From Temnothorax longispinosus (Eukaryota; Arthropoda; Insecta; Hymenoptera; Formicidae), in assembly GCF_030848805.1 (NCBI RefSeq), contig NC_092365.1, positions 17,599,049 through 17,663,048 on the forward strand: 64,000 nucleotides of DNA, in the 5' to 3' direction. Shown here in pieces: positions 37,693 to 50,179 of the stretch; the first letter of the stretch is position 1, and every line of letters starts with the position of its first letter. The notes below the pieces were generated by a model. That model made no database searches, was not told the origin of the DNA, and saw nothing but the letters and a program-made list of their open reading frames with translations. A program made the position numbers and the translations under genes.

Positions 37693-40600
37693 TAACTAGA
37701 TTTGTCATCTCATATCGAATGTAACGCGAATTAAGCAATTTTGTATTATGCACCGGGGAATCAGTTCAACAGCGACGTATCTTTGAGCCTTCTTTCGTGA
37801 ATTCTAGAGAGACCTCAGTGATAGTGGATATTACAGAGTCTCTCGTCCGTGAAACCAAGAGAGTGTCACAAGCTGAAGCACGTGCTACATCAGCGTGCCC
37901 GCTTATTGCTATGCATTGTGCAAATTGACAAGTCAATTTACATTGGCAAAACCAACGCGGTCGGCCGGGGGATAGCGAAGGATGGATCCCTCAGGACCGC
38001 CGTGGCCGAGACGCGCTCTCACGAGCTCTCCGGCTACGCCCGCATAGCGTATATCCGGGATGAAATGCTACGAGCTTATTTCCGGTATCAGGGTCGATGC
38101 TGCGAGATAAACCGATCATTAAATAAGTCCGACGCGTGCGCGCGCGCGTATCAGTGGAGTACATGAGCTGCGAAGAGGATCATACCGCGCGAGATCCGTC
38201 AACTTTGCCAAACTCGCTCGGCTGCAAACCGAATTCTTAATGCGGTCGCATTAATAAATTGCCGCTCGGCAATTGGAGCGTTTAAGCAGCGTTCCGATAG
38301 TTTTCGCTACCGTTTGATAATAATAACGTCGCGATAGATTACAATTAAATTTCTGTATGACATAACGGAGTCGGAATATTTGAAATGCCCTTCCGTATGC
38401 AAATAAAACACGCAGTATTTGTAATCATGCGCGTATCTTTCAATTAACAGAGAAATTACAAATGTAATTCTCTGACAGAAATACAATGCAAACACGGCAC
38501 GTGTCGCGTTTCATTTCGCAAACTAAATAACCCGTTAATCTTAAAATGTGTATATATACGTCGCGCTCTCCTGTGAAATAATCAGAACTCGTATTTCCGT
38601 TCTACGGAAGGAAATTAATGCGGCCGATATCCCGCGTCGATATATTTTTCTTCTTCATGTCGTATCATTCTACGCTAATCGACGTCTGCGCACACAAGTT
38701 GCAAACTGTAAATGACAGGTGAATGTGACTAAAAAGTTATAAGCCCTTTAAAAACTGCGAGCGGAACGTTCCGCGAGAGCGGCTCGAAAATTGAAAAACG
38801 TTAGCGCGCGACGTTAATGCAATTCCGCTGTGTTCGACATTAGAGTAGCGCTTTAAGCTCAGGCACGCGAACAACAGACGTTGTGTTTCGCTTCGTCCGA
38901 CAAGCTCTTTTTCCGAAAAAACACCGCGCGCAACCACCGGTTGTCTCTGTATGAAATTTCAGAACTGAGAAATTCGCTGTAATATTCCCCGAAAAATCGC
39001 GCCTGAATAAAATTGCAAAAAAAGAATCATCTCGCCAATTTGTTTCGACGAAGCGAAAAACGGCGGCGTATATATTGCGTATGAATAACCAAAGCCGAGA
39101 GTCGAAATATTAAACGATGACGGATCGGGAAAGAATGCTTTTGCTATATAGGCATACTTTATTCAAGAGCGCATCTATGATGCAACGACATAAGCCATGT
39201 ATGCCACGAATAAAATACCGCGCAGTCTGTCCGCGAAAAACGTTTCAATTATTATAAATACATTTTTTATCCGTTCCCCGAGCGCGCCGAATGCTACCGG
39301 ACGGTATTTATCCAGCTCCGCGAACGGACTAAATATTTCATACCTGATATAACATTCGCGCGGCACACTGCGGTGCGGCTTATCATTTGCGTCGATAAAA
39401 TATTTGTAAATTTAATGTCTTTTCCTGCATTGAATTGAGTAGTTAGCGAGCGCACTCATATACCGCACAGAAATATTCGGCTTGTGTTCCCTCCTCCACT
39501 CGAGCGCGTGAGATTTACTTCGCGTTACATTAAAATTGATCGTGAATCGTATCTACATATAATTGATAGCGAGCAGACAAGTGCCAAAGAGGTGTGTGAA
39601 GCGAATTCTATATTTATTTATTTACTGACAGTGCTTTTGACGCCGATGCGACTCAATGGGAATCGATAAAATTCCCGGGCACTCTCCCGTGACTAAAAGC
39701 AACGCAGCTGCCATGCTTAGAATTTTTAGATTGACCTAGAAGATAATTTTTGAATGAAGCTTAAAATAATTTGAAATAAACTGTAATTTTCAAATATATT
39801 TGGATTCGTAAAAGTGATTTCTAAAATGCATTAGACCGATCGTAAAAACCAAATTATCTTAACTCACGCTCACGGTGATGCTGATACATGCATTAATTAA
39901 TTCGCCAATGATTTCCTACACCATTTGAGATAAATACAATAATATGCATGTACCTTTATTTTTACAAAAATTAATATTAGGATAAAACTCTCGAATATGC
40001 ATTAAACAATTTTACAGTTACGTTAATACAGGAATTAACAAGAACGCATTCATAATAGTGAGAGAAAACCAAACGGTTAGATTTAACTTTAAATGTATAT
40101 GGCGGAATATCTCTGATAAAAATAATTAGTTGTCATTTTTTTAACATACAAGTTCTTGATCATATTTTTATTCTGTTCACGGCGAAATCGGTCAAATCCT
40201 TATTTTTTGATACCCAATTTTCTGCGATCGTACTGTTGTAAACGCTATTAATATAAAAAGCTGGAGATTCTTAGATCTTTTATCTTGTCTTCCTGAATAA
40301 GAAAAGACTTGAAACCGCAAAATGCAATTTTCGAATACGTTCGTATATGATTCGAAATACCCAGTCTACGTATAATCGTCTAGGCCGATTTGCATCGTTA
40401 GGAACTCTATATGGGTCAAATCGGAGCGGACCGCCGACCGCAAAGTCCGAAGCCTACACGTTCTCTCTCTCCCCCTCTCTCTCTCTCTCTCTCCCCCTAC
40501 CTCTACCTCTCTCTTCTCTTTGATATTATCGATTCAGACTGTATGGTGCGCTCCTGGCTGCTACCGCCGCTGCACGACAGCCGTTTGCGTACATGCTTCC

Positions 40601-40969
40601 CGCGATATGACAAACAGCATGACGCAAGCGACGCCTGCAACGTCGCCGATATAATGCACATGTGTCGTTGATACGGCACGAAACGTCAAGACGTGTTTTC
40701 GAACGCTATAACGATCGTGCACTAGACGCAAGAGGCAAAGCAAGGGTGTGAATATTGGTCGAGACCGAGGAAAACGCAAGCGTCATACAGAGTGTCATAC
40801 GTCCCCTTCATACAGAGTGTGTTTTAAGACACGATATGTATCGCAGGCTAAAATGTACCCTTCGATTATTGCATGACACGAAGAAACTCTTGTTATTTAA
40901 TTATTTAATTTATTTTACGCATTACTTTCAAAACATCTGAAATGGAATTATATGAGGAACTCGTACACG
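37693..40969. other. Non-coding DNA
   Basis: A CpG-rich part at about 37850-38180 holds a 105-codon + strand frame with no recognised domain. AT-rich DNA follows at about 38290-38580 and 39720-40390, with a CT tract at 40461-40520. No exon is supported. Confidence 0.55.
40461..40520. repeat. CT/CCCCT microsatellite
   Basis: CT repeats interrupted by CCCCCT units. Confidence 0.85.
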
Positions 40970-41203
40970 GAACGGTTTTGCTGAAATATCTAAAAATTTA
41001 GCTAGATACAGGTTTGAAAATAATTTTGTTGCACCATCAAAATAATTATCTTAGGTCGCTGAAGTATGATGATAATGCTGCACAAAATTTTGACATTTTA
41101 GCAATTAGTTTGAGTTGTTCTACATAATTATTTTGACGGTGGAACAAAATTATTTTCAGATCTGTATCTAGCTAAATTTTTAGATATTTCAGCAAAACCG
41201 TTC
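40970..41203. mobile_element. Foldback MITE-like element, about 80-bp arms
   Basis: The left arm 40970-41049 (GAACGGTTTTGCTGAAATAT onward through TTAGCTAGATACAG) pairs with 41124-41203 (reverse complement, ending AGCAAAACCGTTC) with few mismatches, around a 74-bp centre. There is no coding sequence. This suggests a non-autonomous DNA transposon; family not assigned. Confidence 0.8.
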
Positions 41204-44141
41204 TTTCCATGATAATATACTAATCCTCGAAGAAGATGCGTCGAGCAACATACACAAGAATAATAATTATTCTTATAACATGAAAGGAGGACGTGTATGA
41301 AGTAGTATATGACGCATACATGATTTGAGAGGTATGAACTTTTGCTGAAAGCGTGTGACGAAAACACGCGTTTTCCCGACGTGCGGAAAATACGTTGTCT
41401 CGGATCCCAGCGGAGCGTGAGAGCTCATATTAGATATCTACCAGACGCGACGACACTGCAGTGCACTCTCGCGGATATACCCCGGCGCGAGAGGAAACGA
41501 CAAGAGAAGAGGCTCGGCTGGCGAAAAAGAGAAATATTTTAACCATCGACGGCACCGGAAGCCATTATACGCGCATCGAACAACGAACATGCGCAACAAA
41601 ACTGCTCGCCACGCCTGTCGGCCCCGGTGAAATCATCCGCCGTTAAAGCACGCGACCTAGTCCCGCGGCCGGAGATCTTCGATGCATCGCGGAGGCGAAT
41701 AAGAAGGAGGAAGGGAAAAAAGGAAGATTCGCGTCGGGGAACGTGATATGCTGAACCGACGTTTCGACGAAGATTTCTAATTCCGCCGCGGCTTTAAGTC
41801 CCGATTTTTAGGTAAATCCGCGGAAACGCTCGCGAGATGCGATCGCACATCCGCAAAAGGAACTCGATGGTCTACCACGATGGCGTTAATCCGATCAGTA
41901 GTAAGACGTAATACTCTAATTTTTTTTCGAATTTACGAGGATTTTACGAGCGTATCATATGCCGTCGCCACCGCGCCGTCGGGATCGATTCATCGGCGAG
42001 CTCACGTCCGCTCTGCTGATCCTCTCAATGGACTCCTTGATGTGTGATTACTTTTTCGGCATTAAATGATTACAGAGAATTTTTTCTTACTAATAATCAC
42101 TGCATTACTAATGCTTTCTTACTAATAATCCATAAATGTGACGCATTTATGGATTCGACTTGCGTATATACATGGGCCAAGAACAAAATATAATTTTAAA
42201 AATTTATAATTTTTCCAAAATAATTATTATATAATTATCTTGATAAAATTATAAGTTATTAAAATTGTGTTCTTTTTTCTTAATATAAATATAATTATTA
42301 TATTTTTAATATAAATATAGTTTTATTCCTCTTGCATATTTTATATAAAGTAATTTATATGTACAAATAAGATCAGAAAAACCATCTGCAATATGTACCA
42401 CATTCACACATTTGAAGTACCTACGTATCACAAAGTGTCGGTAACTCAATAAGAAACCATTGCGCGGGAACCATCGAGAACGCGGAGCTGCATTGCAAAG
42501 TTACAAGCGAAGTTGTAAACGTCACACGCATCATTCATGCATTTTTCTGAGATCTAGCACGAGTTATTGTGCACGGATGGATTTTTTTTCCCGTTACATA
42601 AGAAAATAATGGAGACCAGAGGTACGCTTTCAGAATTGACGTAGGAGCGCATAGAGCCGAGGCGTTTTTTTTTTCTTTTTTCTTTTTTCTTTATCGAGCG
42701 GGCAATGTAATTGTAAAAAATGTTATTTATACCGGGCTGCGCGCTGTGGAGCGACGAGCGCTTGTGTTGCACTTTAGATGTCCGGCGCAAATTTTATTTC
42801 CGGTAAGAGGCGCCCTGGTAAAACCTTGCTCATCGATATATCTTCGACACCTCGGATATCTCGTCGATCGCGGCTACGAAAAGAGGATAGGTCCATCGAC
42901 GACATAGCGAAATGTCGAAGCTAACCCGAACGCCAGAGCGAGGACGTTCCCTGAAATACCTCCGTGAATAGTCCGAAATTTTCCATCGTCATCGTTGCGT
43001 CCATGAATGTTGTGAGAGAACAAGAGAAGAGCTTTAGAGAGGAATACGTTAAATAACGATCACTTAATTTCGTGCGAAAGGATTGCTGAGCTTTGCGACG
43101 CAAACGAGAGACCCGCGCTCACGATGCTCCCTCGACGTTCCGAATTTTATCTTCGCGAGCACACTGAATTTTTACGGCCTTATTGCGACGTATCTATTGC
43201 GCGGACGCATCGAAATTTTCGTACGGCCTCGTACAATATGCAGCTGGGAATGTTTTATCGACGATATAACGAAAAGCGCCTCTCAGTCTTTATTTCGGTG
43301 AAACGGATGTAAAATGTCTGGCTCGTAATGCGTGCGGTAACAGCCGTTATTACATATGCCCCGCTGTAAAACCAGTTAATGAGGGAGAATGAAAGCCGCG
43401 TAACTACATAAAATATGCAAAAAAAAAGAATAAATATCGCAGTTTCCGCTTTGTTCTTTTAATTACATATAAATGTCGGTATCAAAACGCGCGTATTCTT
43501 ATCGATATAACGTACATTGTTGAAACGGCCAATAAATTAATTCAAATTAAACGAAGGTGTTTATCCTAATACCGAGCGCGACTGCGTGTGTATTGATGTG
43601 AACGGGCAATAATAGGCTGATACTTATCGCATTACACGCGGGCATTCACGCATCACCGAATTATATAATCACGGGGAAATCTCGCTTGGAAACGGGAAAC
43701 CACCGCGATACCGTAATTGCATACAAAGTGAAAAATTATTCTGACAGAATGAATTCATTTATATGCCGCGCGAACAAATTACGCTTTTATTAATATGCAG
43801 ACGTATCGCATTCGACTTGGCAAGCTACATTTTTATTGCGTACGTGATATAAAATAGCGACCTCGTGATCGTTTACAAAAAGCGCATCAATCTCTGGGAG
43901 GAATTTTTTTGGGAAAAAAAATGTGACTGCATAAATTTTAATTATGCATCTCGATCGATCAATTTAAATCGTTAGTATCGTTGTACTTCCAACGCGCGCG
44001 CGCGTTGAAAATCGCGTCGCCAATTAGCGAAAACAATTTTTGCCATACTGCAAAATTGAAAAAAGAACAGAAATTATTCTCATCCCGAAAATGTGTTTCG
44101 CTGTTAATTACGTCTAACCATTTCCACGTTTCTGTGTTTAG
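41204..44141. other. Non-coding DNA immediately upstream of the first Ig exon
   Basis: CpG-rich DNA (about 41340-42030, 42780-43320) is followed by mixed DNA. A 12-bp perfect hairpin lies at 42127-42155 and a tandem TTTCTTACTAATAATC repeat near 42090-42130. An 18-bp palindrome (CAACGCGCG and its complement) at 43990-44007 lies 134 bp before the exon. The 3' end carries the branch site, pyrimidine tract and AG acceptor of the exon at 44142. Confidence 0.6.
42127..42155. repeat. Short perfect hairpin
   Basis: The 12-bp arm AATCCATAAATG and its exact reverse complement are separated by a 5-base loop. Confidence 0.8.
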
Positions 44142-44274
44142 TACCCATATCACACATCGTGGCACTGGTCGGAGATTCCACCTATCTTCCCTGCGACATA
44201 TCAACCACTCACGAGGGGGACTCCGTGCATCTTGTGCTCTGGTATCGCGAGGATCTCGGTACATCAGTTTACAG
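44142..44274 (+). CDS. Sidestep-family protein, first half of N-terminal V-type Ig domain (internal exon)
   Basis: This internal coding exon starts in phase 1 (its first two bases finish a codon) and ends in phase 2. It encodes the N-terminal half of a V-set immunoglobulin domain: a first strand reading PISHIVALVGDSTYLPCD, whose Cys (domain residue about 18) is the first disulphide cysteine, then HLVLWYRED with the core Trp at about 34, ending LGTSVY. The LPCD, LVLWYRE and VYS(I)DAR spacing is typical of Sidestep-family receptors, membrane proteins that bind Beaten-path family partners in neural wiring. The acceptor has a pyrimidine-rich tract ending TTTAG, with a CTAAC branch-site candidate at 44114-44118. 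The donor is CAG|GTAAAG. A serine codon is split across the intron and completed by the exon at 49211. Signal peptide and start codon are not here. The paralogue cannot be named from one domain. The family call is from remembered patterns, not a search. Confidence 0.88.
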
Positions 44275-45096
44275 GTAAAGTGCAATCAATCCGTATACAG
44301 GCGAACGTGCGCGGGCACGTCGGTGGTACATACTGCATGTACGTATACACGCACATGTACAACGATTTGCAAACTACCGCCGCGCCGGTCGTAACAGGAA
44401 CGGACTGCAAACAGCCCGTTGGCACAATGCGAGATTGGTAGTCCGCTTTTATCCGAAAATTGTCTTCGAACTCGATTTTCCTCGTTGTTCCGCTCAAAGA
44501 ATGCATACCGTGTTTGCGATAGGAGTCACCGTTGAATATTGCATAAGTATTGATTTGTAGGGATTGTTGAAAAAAGAAAGACGAATCGTCAGAGCACTGT
44601 CAAGAGTCCTGCGCGATTATTCTATTTTCACCAGCGCGACGAATTAATTATCGAAAACGTAATAAACGCATAAGAAAATTATATTACTGTTGCTATTATT
44701 GTTATATTGTTTATCACTATTATCACTGTTGTTACGTTAATACTGCTATTGTATCATCACTGTTATTGCATAAAGAGTCGGTTGTATTAATATTTATATC
44801 CATAATCAATTTTGCGATGTCAACTTGTATTTTGAAAGAGACAGGGAGAGGCTTAACGACGCTTTTTTTAATCGCTGCTTTGGATTCAGTCCAGAATAAT
44901 ACAGATTTGATTTCGCGGCTGTGTTATACATAACGCGTCGCGAAGCACATACTAATGACAGAACGGATAGTATCGTCACACGAATGAGAATATACGTTTA
45001 CGATTGAAAAATGGTGGAAAAAAAGAAAGGGAGGAAGAGAAATTAAAAAATTGCAGCGCGAATATTTTGCATGTGCACGTAGCGGTGCTGTTATTT

Positions 45097-45111
45097 GGGG
45101 GGGGGGAGGGG
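45097..45111. repeat. Poly-G run
   Basis: G11-A-G3; potentially prone to polymerase slippage. Confidence 0.85.
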
Positions 45112-46610
45112 TATCGCAAACAGATTTAAACGTTTCCCATGATTTTGCATCAGATTTTAATTACCCGTCACGTGTGCCGGCCGTCAGATCGCTCGCCGGC
45201 GATACGGCCGGCGCCGCGCGGTTTTTCCATGCTCGCCGGGGGAAAATGCGATGAACGCGCTCGTAGATAACGAAATTTCGCGACAGTTTCATCGACGCGC
45301 AAACACCGGCGTGGCGTCTTAACCAAGTTAATCCCGGGGTAGACAATAAAATTGCGTCCGCCCAGTTTCCCTATCGCGCGACGCGCGATTTTGCTCCGTT
45401 TTAATTTTCCCTCACGTACTTCATAAACTACGTGAACTATGCGGAAAACAAACAGATTGCTCCTTATCGCTAACTTGTACGCGACAACGGGGTTAATTAT
45501 TCCCGTCGCGTTGAAAATATCTTTAATTCGGTATCGGGTCTCAAAACGGCGAAGTTGAAGATCGCGTTCGCGCGCAAACAATTTATTAGCAAAATTTGTT
45601 AACAGATTGTCTATACCCAGTGAATTTCGCACGTCTCACCACGTATGCCACTGCAGTATAAGTTTCATTATCACAAACGTATAATGATAAAATATATTGT
45701 GTAACATAATTAAATAAGACTGTAACTTTACGCATAATGAATGTTGAATGGCACATTTTTTACTTTACGTTGTTTTCTACCTATTTACGTCATTCAGAAT
45801 TTTATATTAGATGATAATTATCTTTTACGAGCATTTAAAAAAAATTTTGGTAGCTCTGGTGATTACTACTGACGAATCAGACCCCAGTTACGGCAGTCAG
45901 TGTGTTAAAGAGTAAAGAATAAAGAATAAGAAATAATGAAAAGTAAAAAGTAATGACAAACGAGCGGACGGGCGATGAGCCGAACATCGCAAAACTATTG
46001 TCAATATAGTTCTGATAAAGTTATTAAAGTTGGAGAACGATCAACTCTGTTTTCCACTATCACGGCGTCGAGTTCGAAGGCATTGCACGAAAAGCCATCG
46101 TATGTTTCGACCGCTCACGTCCTTCGTCCGGCCAATCGCTTGTTTCCCTCCTTAAACTCGCGCGCAGTCGTTGCGAACTGGTCTCACGGCACGGGCGCCA
46201 TCGTCACGCTCCGGATCGCTCGGCGTTTCGCGCCGTGCATTTCCCGTGCTGAAATCGAATCTCGCTTCGCAACTCGGCGTTGACGACGAGAACGTCAGCG
46301 AACGCAGGGTAATTGTCGTATCTGTGAGTATCTCGCGTTGCATTCTGGTCCGAACTGTCCGAAGTGCGTCCGCACGAATAGTGATTGCGTCGTCCGCGTC
46401 GGTAGTGCAAATGCAAACAAGTGTCCGGCCGTACGACGGATCTTCCGTGGAATGATTGAGGTAACAGGTAAATGAAGCATTGACATTTTGAGGCCCGATT
46501 TGATGCGTAAGCTATCACATTGTCGACAATTTAGACGAGCGTCTGCGAAAAATGAGAATCGCAAAGCGAGCGGAAGATACAAGTAATTGATTCGTTCCGT
46601 GGATCGCCCT

Positions 46611-46629
46611 TTAGGTTGGGTTAGGTTAA
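46611..46629. repeat. Short telomere-like TTAGG motif
   Basis: TTAGGTTGGGTTAGGTTAA is an imperfect array related to the insect telomeric TTAGG unit. It is very short and may be chance. Confidence 0.4.
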
Positions 46630-46849
46630 CTCTATTTCAGAGAGATCCTCGCTTTTATAACGCGAAATTAATAATTATTGTGCGTCGACGATGTATTGCA
46701 TTTTTCATAAACAAGCCTCTATCCGCAACGCAGATTAGCGACGGCGGTATTACGTTAAGCACTTTATTCTTCAACACTCTGTGCTTAGCATGCAGCTCTC
46801 GCCCCGCCTTTACGCCATTATCCGCTTCCTTTCATGGAAAAGCAGAAAC

Positions 46850-46874
46850 GCCCGGCGCTGACGCCGCGCCGGGC
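46850..46874. repeat. GC-only hairpin
   Basis: GCCCGGCGC and its exact reverse complement GCGCCGGGC are separated by 7 bases. Confidence 0.7.
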
Positions 46875-49210
46875 GCTGGAGTGTCCTCGGCTCCGCGATT
46901 TAAAAACCCTTTTCAAACGTTACGATGCATATACCAGAAAGCTTGTCACGCGGTGACGTATAACGGATCTTAAAACGCAGGAAAAATAGCAACGGCGCTT
47001 AAGCGGATTCGTTCCTTCGAATGCCGCGCGGATACGCATATTTTATTCGCGGCGTTAAGTCGCGATATACTTTGCATTTTCCCGACAATAACAATGATCG
47101 CGCGAGCGGGGGAATATGAACGACGCCGGATCCGTGATTCGCGGCTAGAATGTTGATAACATATTTCTGCGTGCGTCGCGAGATCCCGCGGCGAATTTGA
47201 GAAATTTAAAAAACCGCGTCGCGCAATCGGTGTCGCGCGCGCATCGCGTAAATCATTAGGCCGGTAATTAGCGACGAAAGAGAAACGCAATCGCCGTGAA
47301 ATGAAATCAATTATATGGCAGTATAATTATTACAATTTGATAGCGTTCACGGCTTGAAATAATGATTGCCCGTGGTATTATAATGATCAGCGGAGGAACT
47401 TTAATTATATGCCAATTATAACGACCGCGATAACGCGCGCCGGGGCTAGAGCGCGATTTAAACTATGCAACGCGAAATCCCCCGTGGATTTTAATTTATT
47501 CCTTCGTGTCGACTGATGAATTCATCCGCGGTCGCCCGGCCGCGGTGGGAACAACGCTCATAAACATTAATTGAAATTATTGCGATAATGACGCCTGCCG
47601 TTAAAATCGCTGCTCTCGTCAACTGAACTGTGCGCGTAGGTATCTTTTTAAAATCGAGCATCGAACCGTCCGATTGACAATTGACGAGTGTACATGTACA
47701 ATGCAAATGTGGCCGTCCACGGTACCGATGCACGATGGCTTGTCGTCGAAGTCCATGGCAGCCGAAATCCGTTCCGCGATTTTTTTTTCTGTGTCTTCGA
47801 TGACAAAATTTCAATATTCGAAATACCGAGATGTCGATTCTGAACGAGATGGACACGATAGAGTCTCGTTAAAAATTTATACGCTGCATGTCTTCAAAAA
47901 TACATTTGGTATTTTTGTATATTTATATATCTTCAATGCCTTTTGGCTACCTTAATTTAAAATATATCTTTAAAATACAGTTTATTTAAAAATTATTGTG
48001 GAATATAATTCTGTTGTCCGTTATCTTCGCTGAAGCTCGTCGGAAATTCTTTATTTCCAATATCTATTCGGAAACTATAAATGTCGCGTCATCTTCGTTC
48101 AAGAAAGATTAACGATGAATGAGCTAAAAAATTATCATTAAGCAAGTAATGTGGTAAAAGTAGAACGCTCTGCTCAGCGTCTCTGTAATACTTAGGTACG
48201 TCTCGCTTGCGTCAGACGCTCGGGCGTTTTCAGAACTTTTTACGTCGCCTTAAATATCCTCCTTGTATCGATTCAAATGGGCTTTCAGGCTCGCCCGAAA
48301 TAAAAAAAAAGAGATCTCGTGACAAAAACGCGAAAACTTCGTTGTATGACGGGATTCGCGCGGAGAAATAGAGAAAAGTTAGCGGCGGATCTGGACGCAA
48401 AACCGACGACGCGACATTGCGGCGCGGCCGCGGGTAAATCTTTGTTTTACAGGAATGGTAAAACAATCGGTTTTTTAGTCCCGCTTCAATTTCGCTTCCT
48501 CGGTGCAAACATTCGTTGGGTTTTGTCTTCACAACAATTCCCGTAACGAGTATTTCATGTACCATGAAATTATTCTCGCTATAATTTAACAAGACACAGC
48601 ATTTTTCGGATATGGATATTTTTATTTGCGCGCTTATTATTGCAGATGACACATATCGTAAACTGTACGATGTAGCATTTTCGAAAATCTGTCCGTCGGA
48701 TTATTTACGTGACTGGACGCGACTGACTGCGTCATAAAATATTCTTGCGAAGTGCAATGTACGTAATACAACATTTTGCACGACCTATATTTTTTAACAA
48801 CGTTACAAAAGCATTTATCTCGAATGAAATTTTATTCGCACTTTTTAATTTCGACGCAATTCAATCTTCCGATTCGCATCTCTGAAACGGAAATTATCGC
48901 ATTATCATCATCATTATTGCATATACTAAATTCATTTACACGTACATTTTAATATGTAATATCAAAAGGTGAGAGAGAATGTATAATCCGGTGACATTAA
49001 TACGATCAAATTCTCTGGTAAAATACTTTTGATACAGCTTAATATCATAAGCTCCCTTTTGTCCGAAAACGAGAGGAGAGAAGCGAATGCGCGTCCATTA
49101 TAAGTGTTCATTTTCCAGAAAGCAGATTGTGCATTCTCCAGAAAATTAACGCTAAACGATAGTTCATATATGCCTGGCTCGTTCATTCATTACTATTTTT
49201 TTTGTTACAG

Positions 49211-49419
49211 CATCGACGCTAGAAACCGAGAGTTCGGTGTCGCCGAAAGATGGTCGGACGACAGCGTGTTTTCGCATCGCGCCTATTTCATGCTGGACAA
49301 GCAACCGGCGCAGCTGGGCGTCGAGAACACGAGGGAAGAGGACGCCGGTATCTACAGGTGTCGCGTCGATTTTCAAATCGGCCAGACGAGAAACTCCAAA
49401 GTCAATTTAACAGTAATCG
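49211..49419 (+). CDS. Sidestep-family protein, second half of N-terminal V-type Ig domain (internal exon)
   Basis: This exon continues the frame of 44142-44274: AG plus C restores a serine, giving SVYSIDARNREFG across the junction. It carries ERWSDD, HRAYFMLDKQPAQL, then EEDAGIYRCRVDFQ with the second disulphide Cys (domain residue about 95, 77 after the first), and closes on KVNLTVI with an N-glycosylation sequon NLT. The RCRVDF-x(4)-TRN-x(4)-NLTV tail is strongly Sidestep-like. The acceptor follows a long T-rich tract ending GTTACAG, and the donor is TCG|GTAAGA. The exon starts in phase 2 and ends in phase 1, so the two exons form a phase 1-1 module of exactly 342 nt (114 codons). The frame stays open past the donor to a stop near 49464, but that stretch is ordinary intron. 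Next-domain exons were not found downstream, so the protein continues outside the window. Confidence 0.9.
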
Positions 49420-49491
49420 GTAAGATTTATTTAAGTCATTCGATGCGTCAGCTCGATAAGAGATAGATATATAATATCATGAAATATCTTT

Positions 49492-49563
49492 TATATATAC
49501 AGGTGACAGGTGTAATAAGCTCTACTACGAGAAATGATTCGCTTCTTACACCCTGTATATATA
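49492..49563. repeat. Small inverted repeat just after the exon donor
   Basis: TATATATACAGG plus GTGTAATAAGC on the left (49492-49520) pairs with GCTTCTTACAC plus CCTGTATATATA on the right (49541-49563), with one mismatch. A 6-base bulge arises from an ACAGGTG direct duplication in the left arm; the loop is 20 bases. Termini of the form TATATACAGGGTGTAA suggest a tiny MITE remnant (inference). Confidence 0.65.
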
Positions 49564-50051
49564 TATATAGATGCATTGCTCAATTGCTACAACAATAACA
49601 TTAATTAAAAATTGTCATTTTTGTTTGCAAAAGAAGGGTGAAAATTCAATATACTAAATGAAGAGCTAATATATAGCTAGATATTTTTGTTCCTCTACAA
49701 TCAGTTATTGCATCAAAATTACATTTAAAAGTATAATATTAAAAATATTTAATGATTTGAAACATTTAAATTTATTTTTTGGAAAATTTTGTTTTCTGAG
49801 TTACGTCATTGTTGTAGCAAATGAGCGATATATAAAAAGTAGAAAGAAAATTTTATTAAAACTTAGAAAATGACCAGCTACACAAATATTTACGCACGAT
49901 TCTTCTTATTATTCAATTAGGTTTGACCAATGAATTAGGCAGGGCTAGCTTTGCTTAAATTACACGCTCTCCTGCAATTACGAACAGGTTTTTGTGAGAG
50001 AGCAGCATTTTAGATATGAAGAAGTTTACAGTCACGTTTTACAGTGGCTCG

Positions 50052-50179
50052 TAATGTAAATCCAAGATGGAAATTGGAAAGTTTTTGCGACTGTGTGTAT
50101 ACGATAAACATTAGTGTATCGCGGTTGGAGCAAGCCAATCGTGAATTAGCTTGGCAATTTCCATCTTGGATTTACATTA
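50052..50179. repeat. Inverted repeat with 25-bp perfect arms
   Basis: 50052-50076 (TAATGTAAATCCAAGATGG onward) is the exact reverse complement of 50155-50179; the spacer is 78 bp. It could be a small foldback element or an RNA hairpin if transcribed. Confidence 0.85.

Larger units (their letters stand above)
44275..49210 (+). other. Phase-2 intron inside the Sidestep-type Ig domain
   Basis: A 4,936-bp intron runs from GTAAAG to TTACAG and splits the Ig domain between the Trp strand and the DAR strand. It holds an ATT-rich low-complexity patch (about 44690-44780), a poly-G run, CpG-rich blocks at about 45160-45400 and 46030-46480, a short TTAGG-like motif at 46611 and a GC hairpin at 46850. 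Open frames here, such as 154 codons on the minus strand at 45168-45632, show no recognisable domain and overlap frames on the other strand. No nested gene was recognised. Confidence 0.8.

Noticed and set aside
46611..46629. Interstitial telomere array
   Set aside because: Only two imperfect TTAGG-like units plus variants; too short to claim.
49420..49464. In-frame extension of the Ig exon past 49419
   Set aside because: GTAAGA at 49420 is a strong donor at the correct phase for an Ig module; the read-through residues do not resemble the family.
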